Shown piece after piece: positions 9,538-19,832 of a DNA stretch of 64,000 nucleotides (positions within the stretch are counted from its first letter, which is position 1; every line of letters begins with the position of its first letter). The DNA comes from Cephalotus follicularis (Eukaryota; Streptophyta; Magnoliopsida; Oxalidales; Cephalotaceae). The position numbers and the translations under genes are program-made. A model generated the notes under the pieces. It was not told the origin of the DNA and ran no database searches. It saw nothing but the letters and a program-made list of their open reading frames with translations. The stretch covers positions 1 to 64,000 of the forward strand of contig BDDD01001510.1 in assembly GCA_001972305.1 (NCBI GenBank), read 5' to 3'.

Positions 9538-10512
9538 TGATCACTGGATCAATGCCATCAAACTGTCTCAGGCATTTTACTTATTAGCGTTAACGTCTAA
9601 CAATGCATATTGACCCACAGGTAATATGAATTTTCCTTGAACCATAAAATGTAGGTACGTGCATGTTTAATCTTTCCATCGTCAATGCTCTAATTAAACC
9701 TAGGGCATGGATTACGTTAAACCCCATTAGCATAATTTATCGGTACCATGATATAATGTCATTGGCCCTACATATTAGAGGTGCCCCTCTAACATGAACC
9801 AGTGATATATGAACACTTCCTTCATACCACTGATCTTACCTTGGCCAGGGCTTTTCGGCTAATGACCAATCAATATGAGCATTTATCCCTTTTACTCGTA
9901 GCGATGGATCCAATCTTGCTCACTCACCTATATCTTCCATAAACCTACAATACCCAACCAATGCTCATATACTCCCTGCGGTTAGGAGACACATGTGAGC
10001 ATTATCAAAGCATAACATCTTATGCACATGATACAAGTGGTAGCTCATGTCTAAGGACCACTGTTACACTGCTGCTATCAGGAATGTCCATTTGACGTAG
10101 AGTAAAAATTCTATACGGGCATTCCTTCTTGCGAGTCAACTTCAGTGAACTCATTCACCCACGTGTATTGCCCTTGTCTCCACAAAATGACTTATGAGAT
10201 CAGTCACCCTCTAAACGAGCTGGCATACTACGTGCTGGTCTCATTGGATTAAGCATGCCCTGAGTATTTAATCCTACGACCAGGAAGATTCAAGAATAAA
10301 GCTTACCAAGGTTCCAATTCTCACTTCTTGATCTCATCAAGAATTTGGTCCTCAAACTTTAATCTCAGGACATTCAACTGTAAATTCATGCATTAATACA
10401 GTAAATGAACTCATAGCCATTGATAACAAATCATTCATTTTATTGAATATCATTAAAGACAAGTTTACATATTACAAGATATGGCAACTGCGTGCAGGAC
10501 ATATCTCTAACA
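9538..10512 (-). mobile_element. Angela-like copia LTR, probably solo
   Basis: On the minus strand it begins TGTTAGAGATATGTCC at 10512, a start characteristic of Angela-type copia LTRs (TGTTRGARATATGYCC-like), followed by an AT-rich polyadenylation-type stretch. The boundary with copia A is sharp: from 10513 the sequence matches the leaders of copias B and C. The left end is uncertain; TGATCACTGG at about 9538 is a candidate terminus, but no matching TSD was found. No gag or pol accompanies it. Confidence 0.55.
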
Positions 10513-10679
10513 CTTGGAGCCTCTCGAATTCCACATGGAGGTGTGTGATACAATTAGAATAGTGGGAGGATCCATAAACACTAAAGACCAAGTGTTATGG
10601 TTATAACATAGAATTGGAATAATCTGCTAATATTTTCTATTTGTTTCCTCTTATAGGTTATTAGATATATATTCTGTTT
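10513..10679 (+). other. Leader fragment of copia A with splice-acceptor-like end
   Basis: The stretch TCTCGAATTCCACATGGAGG and what follows (GTGGGAGG, CAAGTGTTATGGTTAT) is shared, on the opposite strand, with copia B at about 26380-26540 and copia C at about 56070-56230. A pyrimidine tract then TTATAG-GTT at about 10650-10660 precedes the gag start in A and B alike, suggesting that the leader may be spliced. Confidence 0.6.
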
Positions 10680-11385
10680 ATGGAAATCAGCATAGCGATA
10701 GCACGCGTCTTGGAGACGAATAAGCTAGAAGGTCCTAACTTTCTAGACTGTCAGCGTAACTTGCGCTTCAGTCTCACGAGCATGAAAATTGCTCATGTTA
10801 TGATCGAGAGCCCCCTTGGACTTGGTTCAAACCCATCCGAAGAGCACAAGGTCAAGGTGGCCAAATGGTTTGAGGATGATGAGCAAGCTCGATGCTTTGC
10901 CATTGCAGGCATGGTGCCAAAATTGCAAAGCCAACATGAGCATCTTGAAACCTTAGGTGCCTTACTTTTACGATTTAAGGAGTTATATGGGGCACGGTCT
11001 AGGACCGCTAGGTTCAACTTGTCTCGTCAGCTCTGTTGGATGAAAATGCCCGAGGGAGAATCAGTCTATCAGAATGGGCTGAAGATCATTGATCTGATTG
11101 AGCAGTTGGCTCAGTTTGATCTTATCATGGACAATGATTTTTACATTGACCTTATACTCTCGTCCCTCCCTCAGTCATTCTCCATATTCATAAAAAATTT
11201 CCACATGAATAAGCTGGAATGTACTCTCCTAGAGCTAATGGAAATGCTTCTGATAGCTGAGAGAGACATGGACCATGGGTAGTCGAAGTCGAATGTGATG
11301 CTTCTCCCTACTTCCTCTAGGACAACCCCTAGGAGGGGCGGATCCAAAAGATCCAAGTCCAAGTGCAAGGCGCCCATGAAGAAGA
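10680..11385 (+). pseudogene. Copia A gag, 200 codons open, truncated by copia C
   Basis: The best-preserved copia gag in the window, open from 10680 to 11282. It begins MEISIAIARVLETNKLEGPNF, followed by the conserved LDCQRNLRFSLTSMK, a WFEDDEQARCFAIAGM segment and FKELYGARSRTARFNLSRQL, all typical of the UBN2-type gag domain. After a TAG at 11280 the basic linker continues (SRTTPRRGGSKRSKSKCK) and should lead to the zinc knuckle, but copia C starts at 11386. The frame is plus, opposite to C. Everything 3' of this point lies beyond C, outside the window. Confidence 0.85.
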
Positions 11386-13011
11386 TGTTGGGAAACCTGC
11401 TAGGGTTCCCAGTGGATTTTGGTCCAAGGATGCTATGCGGAAAAATTTTAATTTTTCAAAACTACCAAGACTCCAAGTCAAGGATTAACTAGCATCCTAT
11501 ATCCAAAATAAATGTCCTAGGATCTCCATTTAGAATTCAATCGAACCAATTCAATTAGTCAAGCATGCATAAACAAAACCGAATACAATTCGGTATAAAC
11601 ATAGTGATTGGAATGATACCATCATTTGGAGGCTCCAACATCTTTGCCGCTACAAGCTTGAAGCAGCCTCTTTATGACGGCATACATTGTTCATCACCAG
11701 ACCTCCGGCCAGGCTACTTTCGGCCTACAAATCCGTCGATCTACATGCTGGTGTCGGAGAATCGCCAATAATTGCTATGGATCGCATAGTCACAGCCGAC
11801 AGTGAGCCCAACTCACTGAGTTGACTCACTCGGCAACGACCACTCCGGACAAGACATGGCAGGGGCCATAAAATCTCTTATCCGTTTGTCTCTGCTCGAG
11901 ACTCGTTGTGACTCATTACTGAGTCATCTCACCGGAGCTCGAGTCATATTGCTCAAGCTCTGGTCACACCACCGCCACATGTTAAATCATCCAATCTATT
12001 CATTGCTACCAAATACCCACCGTGAGTCACCCCACAACGCCTAGTCACAGCCTTCACCATGCCGAACTAGCTGAGTTGACTCAGCCGGCAAAAATGACAC
12101 CAAAACAACACCGATCTGAACGGACAACGCCTAAACTAACATCAATATAGGTAGAGCTAATGTGAGCTCCAACTATAGAGACTACCACTGGCAAAGAGAA
12201 CTCGACAATGACGACAAAGCTCCAAACTTTGCCATCAGGGAGAAAGGAAGAGGAAGAGAAGGAGAAAGAAGAGAAGGAGAAGACATACGAACTATGGTGA
12301 ACCGCTCAACATATCACTCCCTGTCCGCCGGTGCCTCCAAGCCGCTACCACTTCTCTCTTTCTCTTTTTCAATTTCGTACACCATAGCCTTCACACGCCC
12401 ATTCTCTCTTTTTAATTTCGTGTGTTATATCTCCTCTTGAAAAAACGCGTCTTACGTTTCATTAAAACGGCTGGCGCTTTTAGCGCCAGTATTTCTCTTT
12501 TCTTCTTAATGTGTTGTCCACAAATTACGCATACACACACACACACATCAGTCTTATCCTCCCCATATTTAACTTCTATTCATATATTAATCAGGCATCC
12601 AGTGGGATAAGATACAAGCGACCAAATCCATGTGGCGCCAAGTGTCCCACTAATGTTCGATTAATATATACTAGTTAAACAACTAGTTTTACCACCAAGT
12701 GACATGTGTCTAACACATATCACTTTTTGATAATAAGGCATGATCTGAAAGTCCAGATCAAAATCGTTAACATTGGTAAATTACCACAGCGCTCCAACGC
12801 ACAGGTAAAATCACCGTAAATAGTCCTCAACTATTTTAACAACCCTAATGTCATGTTCAAAATATTTTGGGTGTGGAAATTAATCCAAATTAATTTCCCA
12901 TATCATACATCTGTTTTTGATTCACCCGGTACTTTTCCCTGTCGACGGTTACAGTGTACTATAATCCCCCATCATCTCGGCTCGTCTGTGTCCTATGGTA
13001 AGGATACGTGT
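11386..13011 (-). repeat. Copia C 3' LTR, first piece
   Basis: It starts TGTTGGGAAACCTG, related to the B LTR ends at 20135 and 27837, and interrupts the copia A gag linker. Similarity to the B LTR continues through CCAAGACTCCAAGTCAAGG, GAGTTGACTC palindromes (11810-12080), a GA-rich stretch (12230-12290) and the region of 12700-13010. An (AC)7 run lies at 12533-12546. It is interrupted at 13012 by T with TSD CGTGT. Removing T rejoins GGATACGTGT to CAACCATAG, which lines up with GGATAAATGTCACCCCTAGG of the B LTR. Confidence 0.8.
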
Positions 13012-13401
13012 TGTTCACGTAAAAAGAATGTTTTAAAATTTATAGCCGCAAGTGCACGGATCATGTAGTAACGGGTCGAACGTAGAGAAATGTAAACTAG
13101 TTATAATTTATCAAACCTAGGCGAAGTATACCAAATTTGAGATAAACTATTAAAAACTACTCCTAATTATGGCAAAATAATAAACTAATTGAAAACAGGA
13201 AAGAAATAAATAAAATAAAATAAAGGACTAAAATAAAACAATAGAAAATAACACGTGCAATTAAAACTAATTAAAACAATAAATAAAACTAAAGAAAATA
13301 TAATTAAAAAGCGGTTTAGGGTTTAGAAACTCACCGTAGATTGTATTGAACAATTTCCATGTAATGGAATGATCATACCTTGGTAATCAACGCAGCTAGG
13401 T

Positions 13402-14739
13402 CTATACGGAGTGTGGCGGTGAAAGCATAGTTTGAACAATATAAACATTATCCCAAAAGGATGTCCACCAATAAAAATCATGAATACCTGCCTGAAAAAA
13501 CTTAAACACACAATATGAGAAAACAATTTTATCAATATAAGCATTGTCCCAATAAGATTGCCACCAATAAAAATAATGTGGAGAACACGAATTATCATGG
13601 CCAAGCAACCAATCACACATATGGTCCATACGAATGCACACCCTCCATCCAAATTGATCTTTAGTAAAGAAAAAGTTATTTTCGAGGATGGTGTGAGGGT
13701 GGAATGGTGTGCTAAGCTTGTGCGTGAAATGGGACCGATCGTCCCAGTGAACTTCAAAAATTGAATCAACGTCCCCATCGTCCAACCAACTTAATATCTC
13801 CTTTTGTGTGGCCTCCAATTCCTCGAACTCTCTCAAGCATTCCATGAAGTTGTTCTCAAAGTCTTCGTCAAAGTACGTTTGGTCAGGCGTAGCGAGTTTA
13901 TGTGTGTAATGGGATAGATGATCCCATTCACTATCCGACGTTGGCTCATTGAGCTTACTTTCTAACCATGCTAATGCTTCCTCATTTTCTAGCCACATCA
14001 ATCTATCCTTTTGTTTAGCTTCCTTTATCTCGAATTCCCTCTTGAAATTGCGATCAAAGTCAATATTCAAATACGAATCAATGGTATCAGGAATCGAGTG
14101 AATCACGTAGACATCATCAAAGTCAGATTGACGCTTTCCCAAATGAAAGATGTTAAAGTCCATTGACGACTTTCCAAAACTCAACTTCATGAGACCATTT
14201 CGGCAATTAATCAATGCATTACTCGTGGCTAAGAATGGTCTACCAAGGATAACTGGGATTTGGTCTTTTATATTCACAACAGGTTGGGTATCTAATACGA
14301 CAAAGTCGACAGAAAAGAAAAACTCACCAACCTTTATCAAAACATCCTCAATCTTCCCTTTTGGTACTTTTTCCGACCTATCAGCTAATTGCAAAGTCGT
14401 ATTGGTCGGGAGCAACTCTCCTAAACCTAGTTGCTGAAAAACTTCCGAAGGTAACAAATTCACACTTGCTCCTAAATCGAGCAAGGCATGATCGATATTG
14501 GTGTTACCAATCACACAAGAGATTGTCGGGAAGCCAGGATCTTTATACTTTCGCATCGTGGGTTGCGAAAACATTGCACTAATATTGGCTGTCAAGAAAG
14601 CCTTTTTCGGAGTCTGAAGGATCCTCTTTTTCGTGCATAAGTCTTTTAGGACTTTTGCGTAAGAGGGCACCTGCTCTATGGCTTCCAGCAATGGGATATT
14701 GATTTGAACTTGCTTAAATGTATTGATGATCTTTTCCAT
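13402..14739 (-). CDS. Athila/Tat-like pre-protease and aspartic protease, 445 codons intact
   Basis: The longest open frame in the window. The first 40 residues carry the conserved pre-protease helix (LLEAIEQVPSYAKVLKDLC) found upstream of protease in Athila/Tat gypsy elements. The retropepsin-like domain follows: SCVIGNTNIDHALLDLGASV, with DLGAS as the active-site DxGA motif at about residues 87-91, then NLLPSEVFQQLGLGEL and DQIPVILGRPFLATSNALIN. After about residue 215 the sequence becomes acidic and has an internal near-duplication (HLSHYTHKLATP / DRSHFTHKLSTP), ending in two copies of a YWWxSxWDNxYI motif. No RT follows. Protease would process gag. It is unclear whether the C-terminal third was ever protein or is an open stretch of untranslated DNA. 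Confidence 0.75.
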   Translation of the reverse strand: MEKIINTFKQVQINIPLLEAIEQVPSYAKVLKDLCTKKRILQTPKKAFLTANISAMFSQPTMRKYKDPGFPTISCVIGNTNIDHALLDLGASVNLLPSEVFQQLGLGELLPTNTTLQLADRSEKVPKGKIEDVLIKVGEFFFSVDFVVLDTQPVVNIKDQIPVILGRPFLATSNALINCRNGLMKLSFGKSSMDFNIFHLGKRQSDFDDVYVIHSIPDTIDSYLNIDFDRNFKREFEIKEAKQKDRLMWLENEEALAWLESKLNEPTSDSEWDHLSHYTHKLATPDQTYFDEDFENNFMECLREFEELEATQKEILSWLDDGDVDSIFEVHWDDRSHFTHKLSTPFHPHTILENNFFFTKDQFGWRVCIRMDHMCDWLLGHDNSCSPHYFYWWQSYWDNAYIDKIVFSYCVFKFFQAGIHDFYWWTSFWDNVYIVQTMLSPPHSV

Positions 14740-14838
14740 TGCTGGGGCTTTCTTATTTTTCTCTAATCTTTTCGGAAAAGGAACTGGGGGATCAAATGAA
14801 CGCTTTGGTATTTCTATTATTTGTTCCTTTTCCTCTTA

Positions 14839-15569
14839 TTCTTTCTCTTCCCTAACTTCTTCTTGCACATTCAAATTTGTTGGTTGCACAAAGGAGTCAA
14901 CCAACTGTTCTTTTGATTTGTCATGCACAACTAACTCAACCAACTCCTCGTTTGAATTTTTAATTTTATCCGTTGGTTGGTACTCACTTCCACTTCGCAA
15001 GACAAATGCTTGGTCGGATGGGCCGGAAGAAGATGAGCATTGCGGATTAGATTGCGGTTGGATACGATCGGGCTGAATCATATTCATCCTAGGATTCGGT
15101 TCGGGTTGATGCAGAGGAAGACGTCGACTTCTTCTTGAAAGGCGTCGACTTCTTTGTGTAAAAATCGCGACTTTGCTGAGATGCGAGTGAAAGGCGTCGA
15201 CTTCTTCTTGAAAGACGTCGACTTCTTTTGCTCCAAAAGTTAAAGGATAATTTTACTCAAAGACATCGATCCCATTGTTGAAAAACGTCGATCTGCATGA
15301 AAGGCGTCGAATCCTTTATAAAAAGAAATCGACTTCTTTTTCTTAGCTCGTTGAAGATTGTTGCATTTTCCAGAAAAGACATCGACTTCTTCATGAAAGA
15401 CATCGACTTCTTTTATTGAACCCAGAAAAAACATTGATGTAGATGAAAGGAGTCGATGCTTTAGCTCCAACCCAGAAAAGGCGTCGATGCTTAATGAAAG
15501 TAGTCGACTTCTTTTGACTGTTTTCTGCAGAATTTGGCATTTCTTCAATCTTTTCACTTTAAACTCCAA
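14839..15569 (-). pseudogene. Upstream gag-like frame of element T, through the GTCGAC array
   Basis: A single TAA at 14836-14838 separates this from the protease ORF in the same frame. Directly upstream is a gag-tail-like segment with SSSSGPSDQAFVLRSGSEYQ, where the LRSG motif is typical of the gag end of Athila/Tat elements. Further upstream the frame is open through the 21-nt array to about 15250. A 109-codon frame (start 15569, MEFKVKRLKKCQILQ) covers the rest in another phase, so there is one frameshift. Array translation gives heptads such as EVDVFHE / EEVDAFH, since 21 nt is seven codons. A normal gag capsid core is not recognisable. Confidence 0.5.
15123..15508. repeat. 21-nt GTCGAC array in element T, in an open frame
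   Basis: Cores (GTCGAC, ATCGAC, ATCGAT, GTCGAT) start at 15123, 15144, 15196, 15217, 15265, 15287, 15306, 15328, 15381, 15402, 15452, 15483 and 15503, mostly 19-22 nt apart when neighbours are intact. The arms approach AAGAAGTCGACTTCTT, a third arm type. This is the only array here that overlaps a plausible reading frame. Confidence 0.8.
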
Positions 15570-15716
15570 TTTTGCACACTTTTGGGTAGTATTCTTGCAC
15601 TTTGGCGATTAAACACTTGTACCTGAAAATCATTTAAACACAACCAAAGTAGTCTATTCCAAGCATAAAAATATCACAAATAATGCATTAAAATCAACAC
15701 ATTTTTATGCTAAACA

Positions 15717-15861
15717 CGTGTCAACCATAGTTTTGCCCGGTGCTAATATATTTGTAAACTCATTACGACTATTGGTGGACCTTTTCGGAAACCCCGTTTC
15801 CAGTCCCTGTTACATGCGCATGTATTTTCAAGTCTGTAATGAATACAGAAAGCATAAAGCC
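15717..15861 (-). repeat. Copia C 3' LTR, second piece
   Basis: A short LTR stretch between T and F. Its sequence (TTTTCGGAAACCCCGTTTCC, ACTCATTACGACTATTGG) parallels the B LTR at about 21935-21990 (GCACTAAGACAATAGG, CCTGGAAACC). It ends AAGCC at 15861, the left TSD copy of solo LTR F; the LTR resumes at 49972. Confidence 0.75.
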
Positions 15862-17618
15862 TGACATGCCCCGTTACCAACAACGCCCGGGGAGACTGCC
15901 GTGTCAGGAGGAAGGATCCACTACCCAGATCCTTAACCTCAAACACCGAAATTCCAACACAAAAACCTAACTTCTAAGCTATGAGATCAGACGTGGAAAC
16001 ACGTCGCAGAGGACGGATATGCGAACTCCCCATACGACCACGTACTCTAAGGCATTAAAACAAAACAACGCCCGAGCATAGGATAACAACAACGTATGAC
16101 TAAGCCTGAAGTCTGAGATCAACTCTAAAATCCGAGAACAAACGCCTTGCAGAGGACAATGACTCGAGGTCCCCCAAACGCCCAAGGAACACTAAGGGGC
16201 TGGGACCACACAACGCCTGAGCACCCAAAAGGTCAGCGTAAGGTCAGACATCAAAACATCTCAAGGGACTTCGTTGGTCGCAGAAGGCCAGGCAAAACTA
16301 CAAAAAGATTAACTATCACTTAACGTCTGCCACCCACGCCTGAGGACGCCTTACGTCCGAGGACACTTCATGTCCGAGGACAAGGGTTCCTACCAACTAC
16401 ACTACCCTCACCTAGGGACTTGGTTTGCTAAAGGCCGATGAGATCTAGCCTTTGCCAAGGAAGGCTTACTGGGTCCTCTGACATCTTGTCTAACTTGGCA
16501 ACACGGGATTTCCACTATAGGGAACATAAGCAACATCATAAAACATCCCAAGGATCTCACATACTTCACCAGGCATAAAAATCAAAATGCCGAGCATCCC
16601 CAAGCAAACGAAAACATATAAGACCATAGGTGGAAATACATTAAAGGTTGTCATCAATTACAGGGCTTAAGGATTCCTAAGAATAAAATGAAGAATCCAT
16701 ACAAAAACCCCCAGGATTCCCCAAAATGCATGAAGGTCCAAAATGGCCAAGGAGCCATCCTAAGGTTCTTGCGCCAACGTCTACCTCTTCCAAAACGCGC
16801 CTTCACTCGGTGGATCTCAAGAACTCTGAACCCTCACTTCCTCTGCACAAAAACTAAAAGGGGATTAGTCTAATTGACTAGTGAGTGAGAGCAAGGAAAT
16901 TTACCCGAGCACACCACGACCTCCGGGTGTTAAACGATCAACTCATGCCCTGCCCCAACTGGGCCGAGGACACAACATATAACATTGCTCAATAAAACAA
17001 CTAAAGAGGTGAATATGCATAGATCAAGAGTATAAGATAACAAGGAGAAATAACGTCAGAGTAACACTTGATGACTAATCTCAATGAAAGAAAATAATAA
17101 CAACAATGATATAAAACATGTCAAGGAACCATACATCAGAGGATCCATTAAGATCAAGACTCTGAGGATTCACAAATGATCAGAGGACTACTGGTACTGT
17201 ATCAATCACATGCACACATGCCACACATTCATACACACATAATACTCACACATTTCCACTGCTGGAACCACCTCGGTCAACACAAGTAATAACTCTGCTG
17301 GAACCACATCAGCGAGGTCATGGGCTACAGGATTGTATACATCCCTCATACGCATATAGATACCCACTTCCGGAGCACCGTATGAACATCGATGGAAGGG
17401 CTGCGCAAGCACTCCTTCATCGGCAATCACACGTTGGGTGTACCAAACTACATGAACCTCGATCGAGGGGCTACGCAAGCCCTCCCTCATCGACAATAAC
17501 GTAATTCCAAGTACTACATCACATGAACCTCAATCGAGGGGGGACCTCCCTCATCGACAATCATGTAACGCAACATCAACCAAGGGGCCCGCAAATCACC
17601 GCTCAGCTCCACCCTTGT
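15862..17618 (-). repeat. Solo LTR F, left half
   Basis: Non-coding LTR sequence with runs such as ACGCCTGAGGACGCC and CGTCCGAGGACACTTCATG, and three inverted units at 17385-17560. Short frames at 16688-16873 and 17206-17496 show no domain. It ends at the left copy of the CTTGT duplication (17614-17618). Confidence 0.7.
17385..17560. repeat. Three inverted units of CGAT..GAGGG / CCCTC..ATCG type
   Basis: Three successive units have the plan AC(C/A)TCGAT-GAGGG-centre-CCTCCCTCATCG. The middle one pairs GAGGGGCT with AGCCCTC around ACGCA. Centres and arms differ between units, so each can fold on itself. Unit length shortens from left to right. Confidence 0.6.
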
Positions 17619-17937
17619 TGTAATACCCTATTTTTCCATACATATTTTTTACGGGCTTTTTCTCTGTTTTGATAAGTAGTTTGTCTACTTTATGTTGGGT
17701 TACGGTTCGGGCTGACTGATACTAGCCTTGACCATGGATATGTTAATATGTGTATGTGTTTTGGTAAGATTTAGGTTATTATATATAAACAAATAAATTT
17801 TATTATATATACTTGTTGACGATTAAGTCTCAATCCTTGTTTTGATGATAACATATTTGCATCTAACTAAGTTGATTGATGTGCAAGGAATTACAAGTTG
17901 AATATCAAAGTCTAAATGCCATCTGCAGAAAAAGAAG

Positions 17938-18259
17938 TCGACTCCTTTCCTAAAGCATCGACTCCTTTTGTAACAGAATTAACTGCAAGGAAAGCATCTA
18001 CCTCCCAGTTATTGCATCGACGTCCGTACCAAAAGAAGTCGACCACTTCCAGAAGACGTCGACTACATTCAAGAAGACATCGACTACTTCCAGGAAAACA
18101 TCGACGCATTCAGTCATTTTTGGAACAGAAGCTACTGTCCTAAAAATGCACCCAAAGACATCGATCCTCAGAGAAAGACATCGACGTCCAAGAGAAAGAC
18201 ATCGACGCCTTTATTTAGAGATCGACGACATTTTCTTGATACCCAGAAAAAGCATCGAC
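17938..18259. repeat. GTCGAC/ATCGAC array in solo LTR S
   Basis: Cores start at about 17938, 17957, 18016, 18038, 18058, 18079, 18100, 18160, 18180, 18201, 18221 and 18254. Adjacent steps are mostly 19-22 nt. The arms are of AAGACATCGAC and GAAGTCGACTACTTC type. The array runs into the assembly gap, so its full length is unknown. Confidence 0.8.
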
Positions 18260-18267
18260 TACATGGA

Positions 18268-18292
18268 NNNNNNNNNNNNNNNNNNNNNNNNN
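18268..18292. other. Assembly gap, 25 N
   Basis: A run of 25 undetermined bases inside solo LTR S, right at the end of the repeat array. Collapse of repeat units at this point is possible. Confidence 0.99.
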
Positions 18293-18424
18293 ACCACTCT
18301 AAATTTCGGAGAAGTTTTTCTTTCCTTATCTCTTTAAATTTAAAGTTTTTAAATTTCCGCATATTCCTCAATATTCAATTCACCCCCCCTCTTGTATATT
18401 GCAAGAGTGTTTTATTTCAATACT

Positions 18425-19374
18425 TTTAAAACCTTTTTAAAAGAAAATCTTCTATTTTTATTTCCCTTTATTCTTTTCTTTCCCTCTCCCTCTCAAACAC
18501 CTTCACCCGTATCTCCCTCTCTCCAATCTTTCTCTCCCGCATATCTCTCCCTCTTTCCTTCTTCTCTCCCTAAAAATCTCCCTCTTTTCCTTATCCAAAC
18601 CGATTTTTGTTTCCTTAATCCTTATCTTACCCGATTTGCTTCCTCTTTCCTATTTAAGTTTGGTAATGCCACCGTTTCTACCATCTCTTCCTTTTTGTTG
18701 GTGGCTGCCGAACCTGCCATTGTGAACTCATTGTGTTCTCTGTGTTTTTGCTTCATCAATCAGGTTTTTTTATCCATGGTTAAGTGTAGAAGTTGTTTAT
18801 TTGGTATGTATAGAAATGGCAGACTTTGAATTTTTTGTCTTATTCGTTTTCCTTTTTGGACAGCCATTGAACAGCTTTGATTTTGGTGTCTCTACAACGG
18901 TTGTTGGCATCCATCAGGTTGGTTTCCTCTGTATTTATGTCATGGTAATTAATCTTGATTTGTATGCCATCTGATTCTTGCATATAGGCTGTGAGAGTAT
19001 AATTAGTTTTGGTTCCTGTCACTTTATGCTCTATCTATTGTTCTAAGTCTATTAGCAAGCCTGTAGGCATCTTGAAAGCGTTATGCAATCTAGTTTTAAT
19101 GTATGACAATGGTAACTTGACAGAAAATTTGATTAGGAATATATATGCAATGGTTAGAATACACCACTCATCTTAAGTTAACCACTATCAATGTATCTCT
19201 TTTGAATTCAGTGCTATGTTACAGTTTTAAATGCCATATAGAGTCCTTTTAAAGGTTAGTGGCCTTCTGGTTTTGAGCAAACCAAGTTTTGGCAGCAAGA
19301 TTGCACAAAACTGTCATAGTTTACTATTCTGTAGCCCAGAACAGTCGGCTGTTTTGCTTTGAGTAGTCGGCTGT
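18425..19374 (+). repeat. Solo LTR G, middle part
   Basis: It has a pyrimidine-rich stretch (CTTTCCCTCTCCCTCTC at about 18478 onward) matching, in reverse, the purine-rich part of fragment X at about 29730-29800. The 145-codon frame at 18392-18829 translates this low-complexity tract and is not a gene. The end of the piece (19344, 19366) holds the first two cores of the GTCGAC array, which resumes at 47351 after E1. Confidence 0.7.
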
Positions 19375-19478
19375 TGTAATGACCCGAATTTTCCATTAAA
19401 GATATTAATTATGGAAAGATGATTGCTGTTATGTAATTGGCAAATATTTCAAGGGACCCGTAGTATGACCCTACGCTC

Positions 19479-19555
19479 GGGGGGTTCGGGGGTTCCATTC
19501 CCCGGTGAGCGGACGGGGGGTCCCGCTACCCGGACAGCGAGCAGGGGCTCAGGGG
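19479..19555 (+). repeat. G-run cluster with quadruplex potential in the E1 LTR
   Basis: Runs of 6, 5, 6, 4 and 4 G occur at 19479, 19488, 19515, 19543 and 19552 on the LTR sense strand. The same cluster is in the 3' LTR at about 37387-37465. The loop between the second and third runs is long (about 22 nt), so folding as one quadruplex is possible but unproven. Confidence 0.5.
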
Positions 19556-19617
19556 CAACGCCCCCGGAAGCAAATTTAAATTGGTTATTGCTTTGGACTG
19601 GAAATTCTGGCTTAAGC

Positions 19618-19832
19618 GCCGACGGTTCCAGGTAAAGAGTCCACACTTTGGAGGCAACCGACGACGCTCCAAATTTAAGCGTTGATGCTTCGAGATAAAG
19701 TATTGAGGTTGACCTGGACGAGACTTAAAGTGGCGACGCTTTGTAGGAAAGCGTCAGCGGTTTAGTCGGGATAGAAGTTGGAGAACACAGAATAAGCCCG
19801 TGACCGGCGACGCTTAGGGATAAAGAGTCGAC
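19618..19832. repeat. Degenerate GTCGAC array in the E1 LTR
   Basis: Cores such as GCCGAC 19618, GTCCAC 19639, GTTGAT 19681, GTTGAC 19709, GGCGAC 19732, GTCAGC 19753, GGCGAC 19806 and GTCGAC 19827 are about 20-23 nt apart or small multiples. The arms are of AAGC..GCTT type. In the 3' LTR the array is at 37520-37680 and continues at about 44840-44875. Confidence 0.7.

Larger units (their letters stand above)
13012..15716 (-). mobile_element. Element T: gag-protease element without reverse transcriptase
   Basis: A 2705-bp insertion with TG..CA ends (TGTTCACGT at 13012; GCTAAACA at 15716) and an exact 5-bp duplication CGTGT (13007-13011 and 15717-15721). It carries an Athila/Tat-like gag-end and protease ORF on the minus strand. 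There is no reverse transcriptase, RNase H or integrase, and I see no long direct repeats at its ends, so it was non-autonomous. The 3' side has the CGCAAGTGCACGG block (13047-13059) that I recognise from non-autonomous gypsy-like plant elements. It resembles described gag-only terminal-repeat elements (TR-GAG), but it retains a protease. Confidence 0.75.
17814..18419 (+). mobile_element. Solo copia LTR S (606 bp incl. gap)
   Basis: It starts TGTTGACGATTAAGTC with the TTTTGATGATAACA block near its 5' end and ends after TTCACCCCCCCTC, both common marks of Tork/SIRE-type copia LTRs. The terminus is TTTCA at 18419. Exact duplications ATACT lie at 17809-17813 and 18420-18424. Most of its body is a GTCGAC/ATCGAC array. 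Confidence 0.85.

Noticed and set aside
9538-10512. Exact boundary and duplication for the Angela-like LTR
   Set aside because: The right flank is CTTGG, but no matching copy precedes a TG terminus on the left, so the left end stays approximate.
8591-11385. Copia A as the continuation of copia Z
   Set aside because: A restarts with a gag of a different subfamily rather than with the missing Z RT half, so they are separate elements.
18392-18829. 145-codon frame as a host gene
   Set aside because: It translates a pyrimidine-rich LTR tract (Phe, Leu, Pro, Ser runs) of solo LTR G, with no domain and no splice or promoter context.
19423-19646. Overlapping frames with Gly/Pro/Arg-rich products on both strands
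   Set aside because: They are translations of the G-run cluster in the E1 LTR and recur at 37333-37574 for the same reason.
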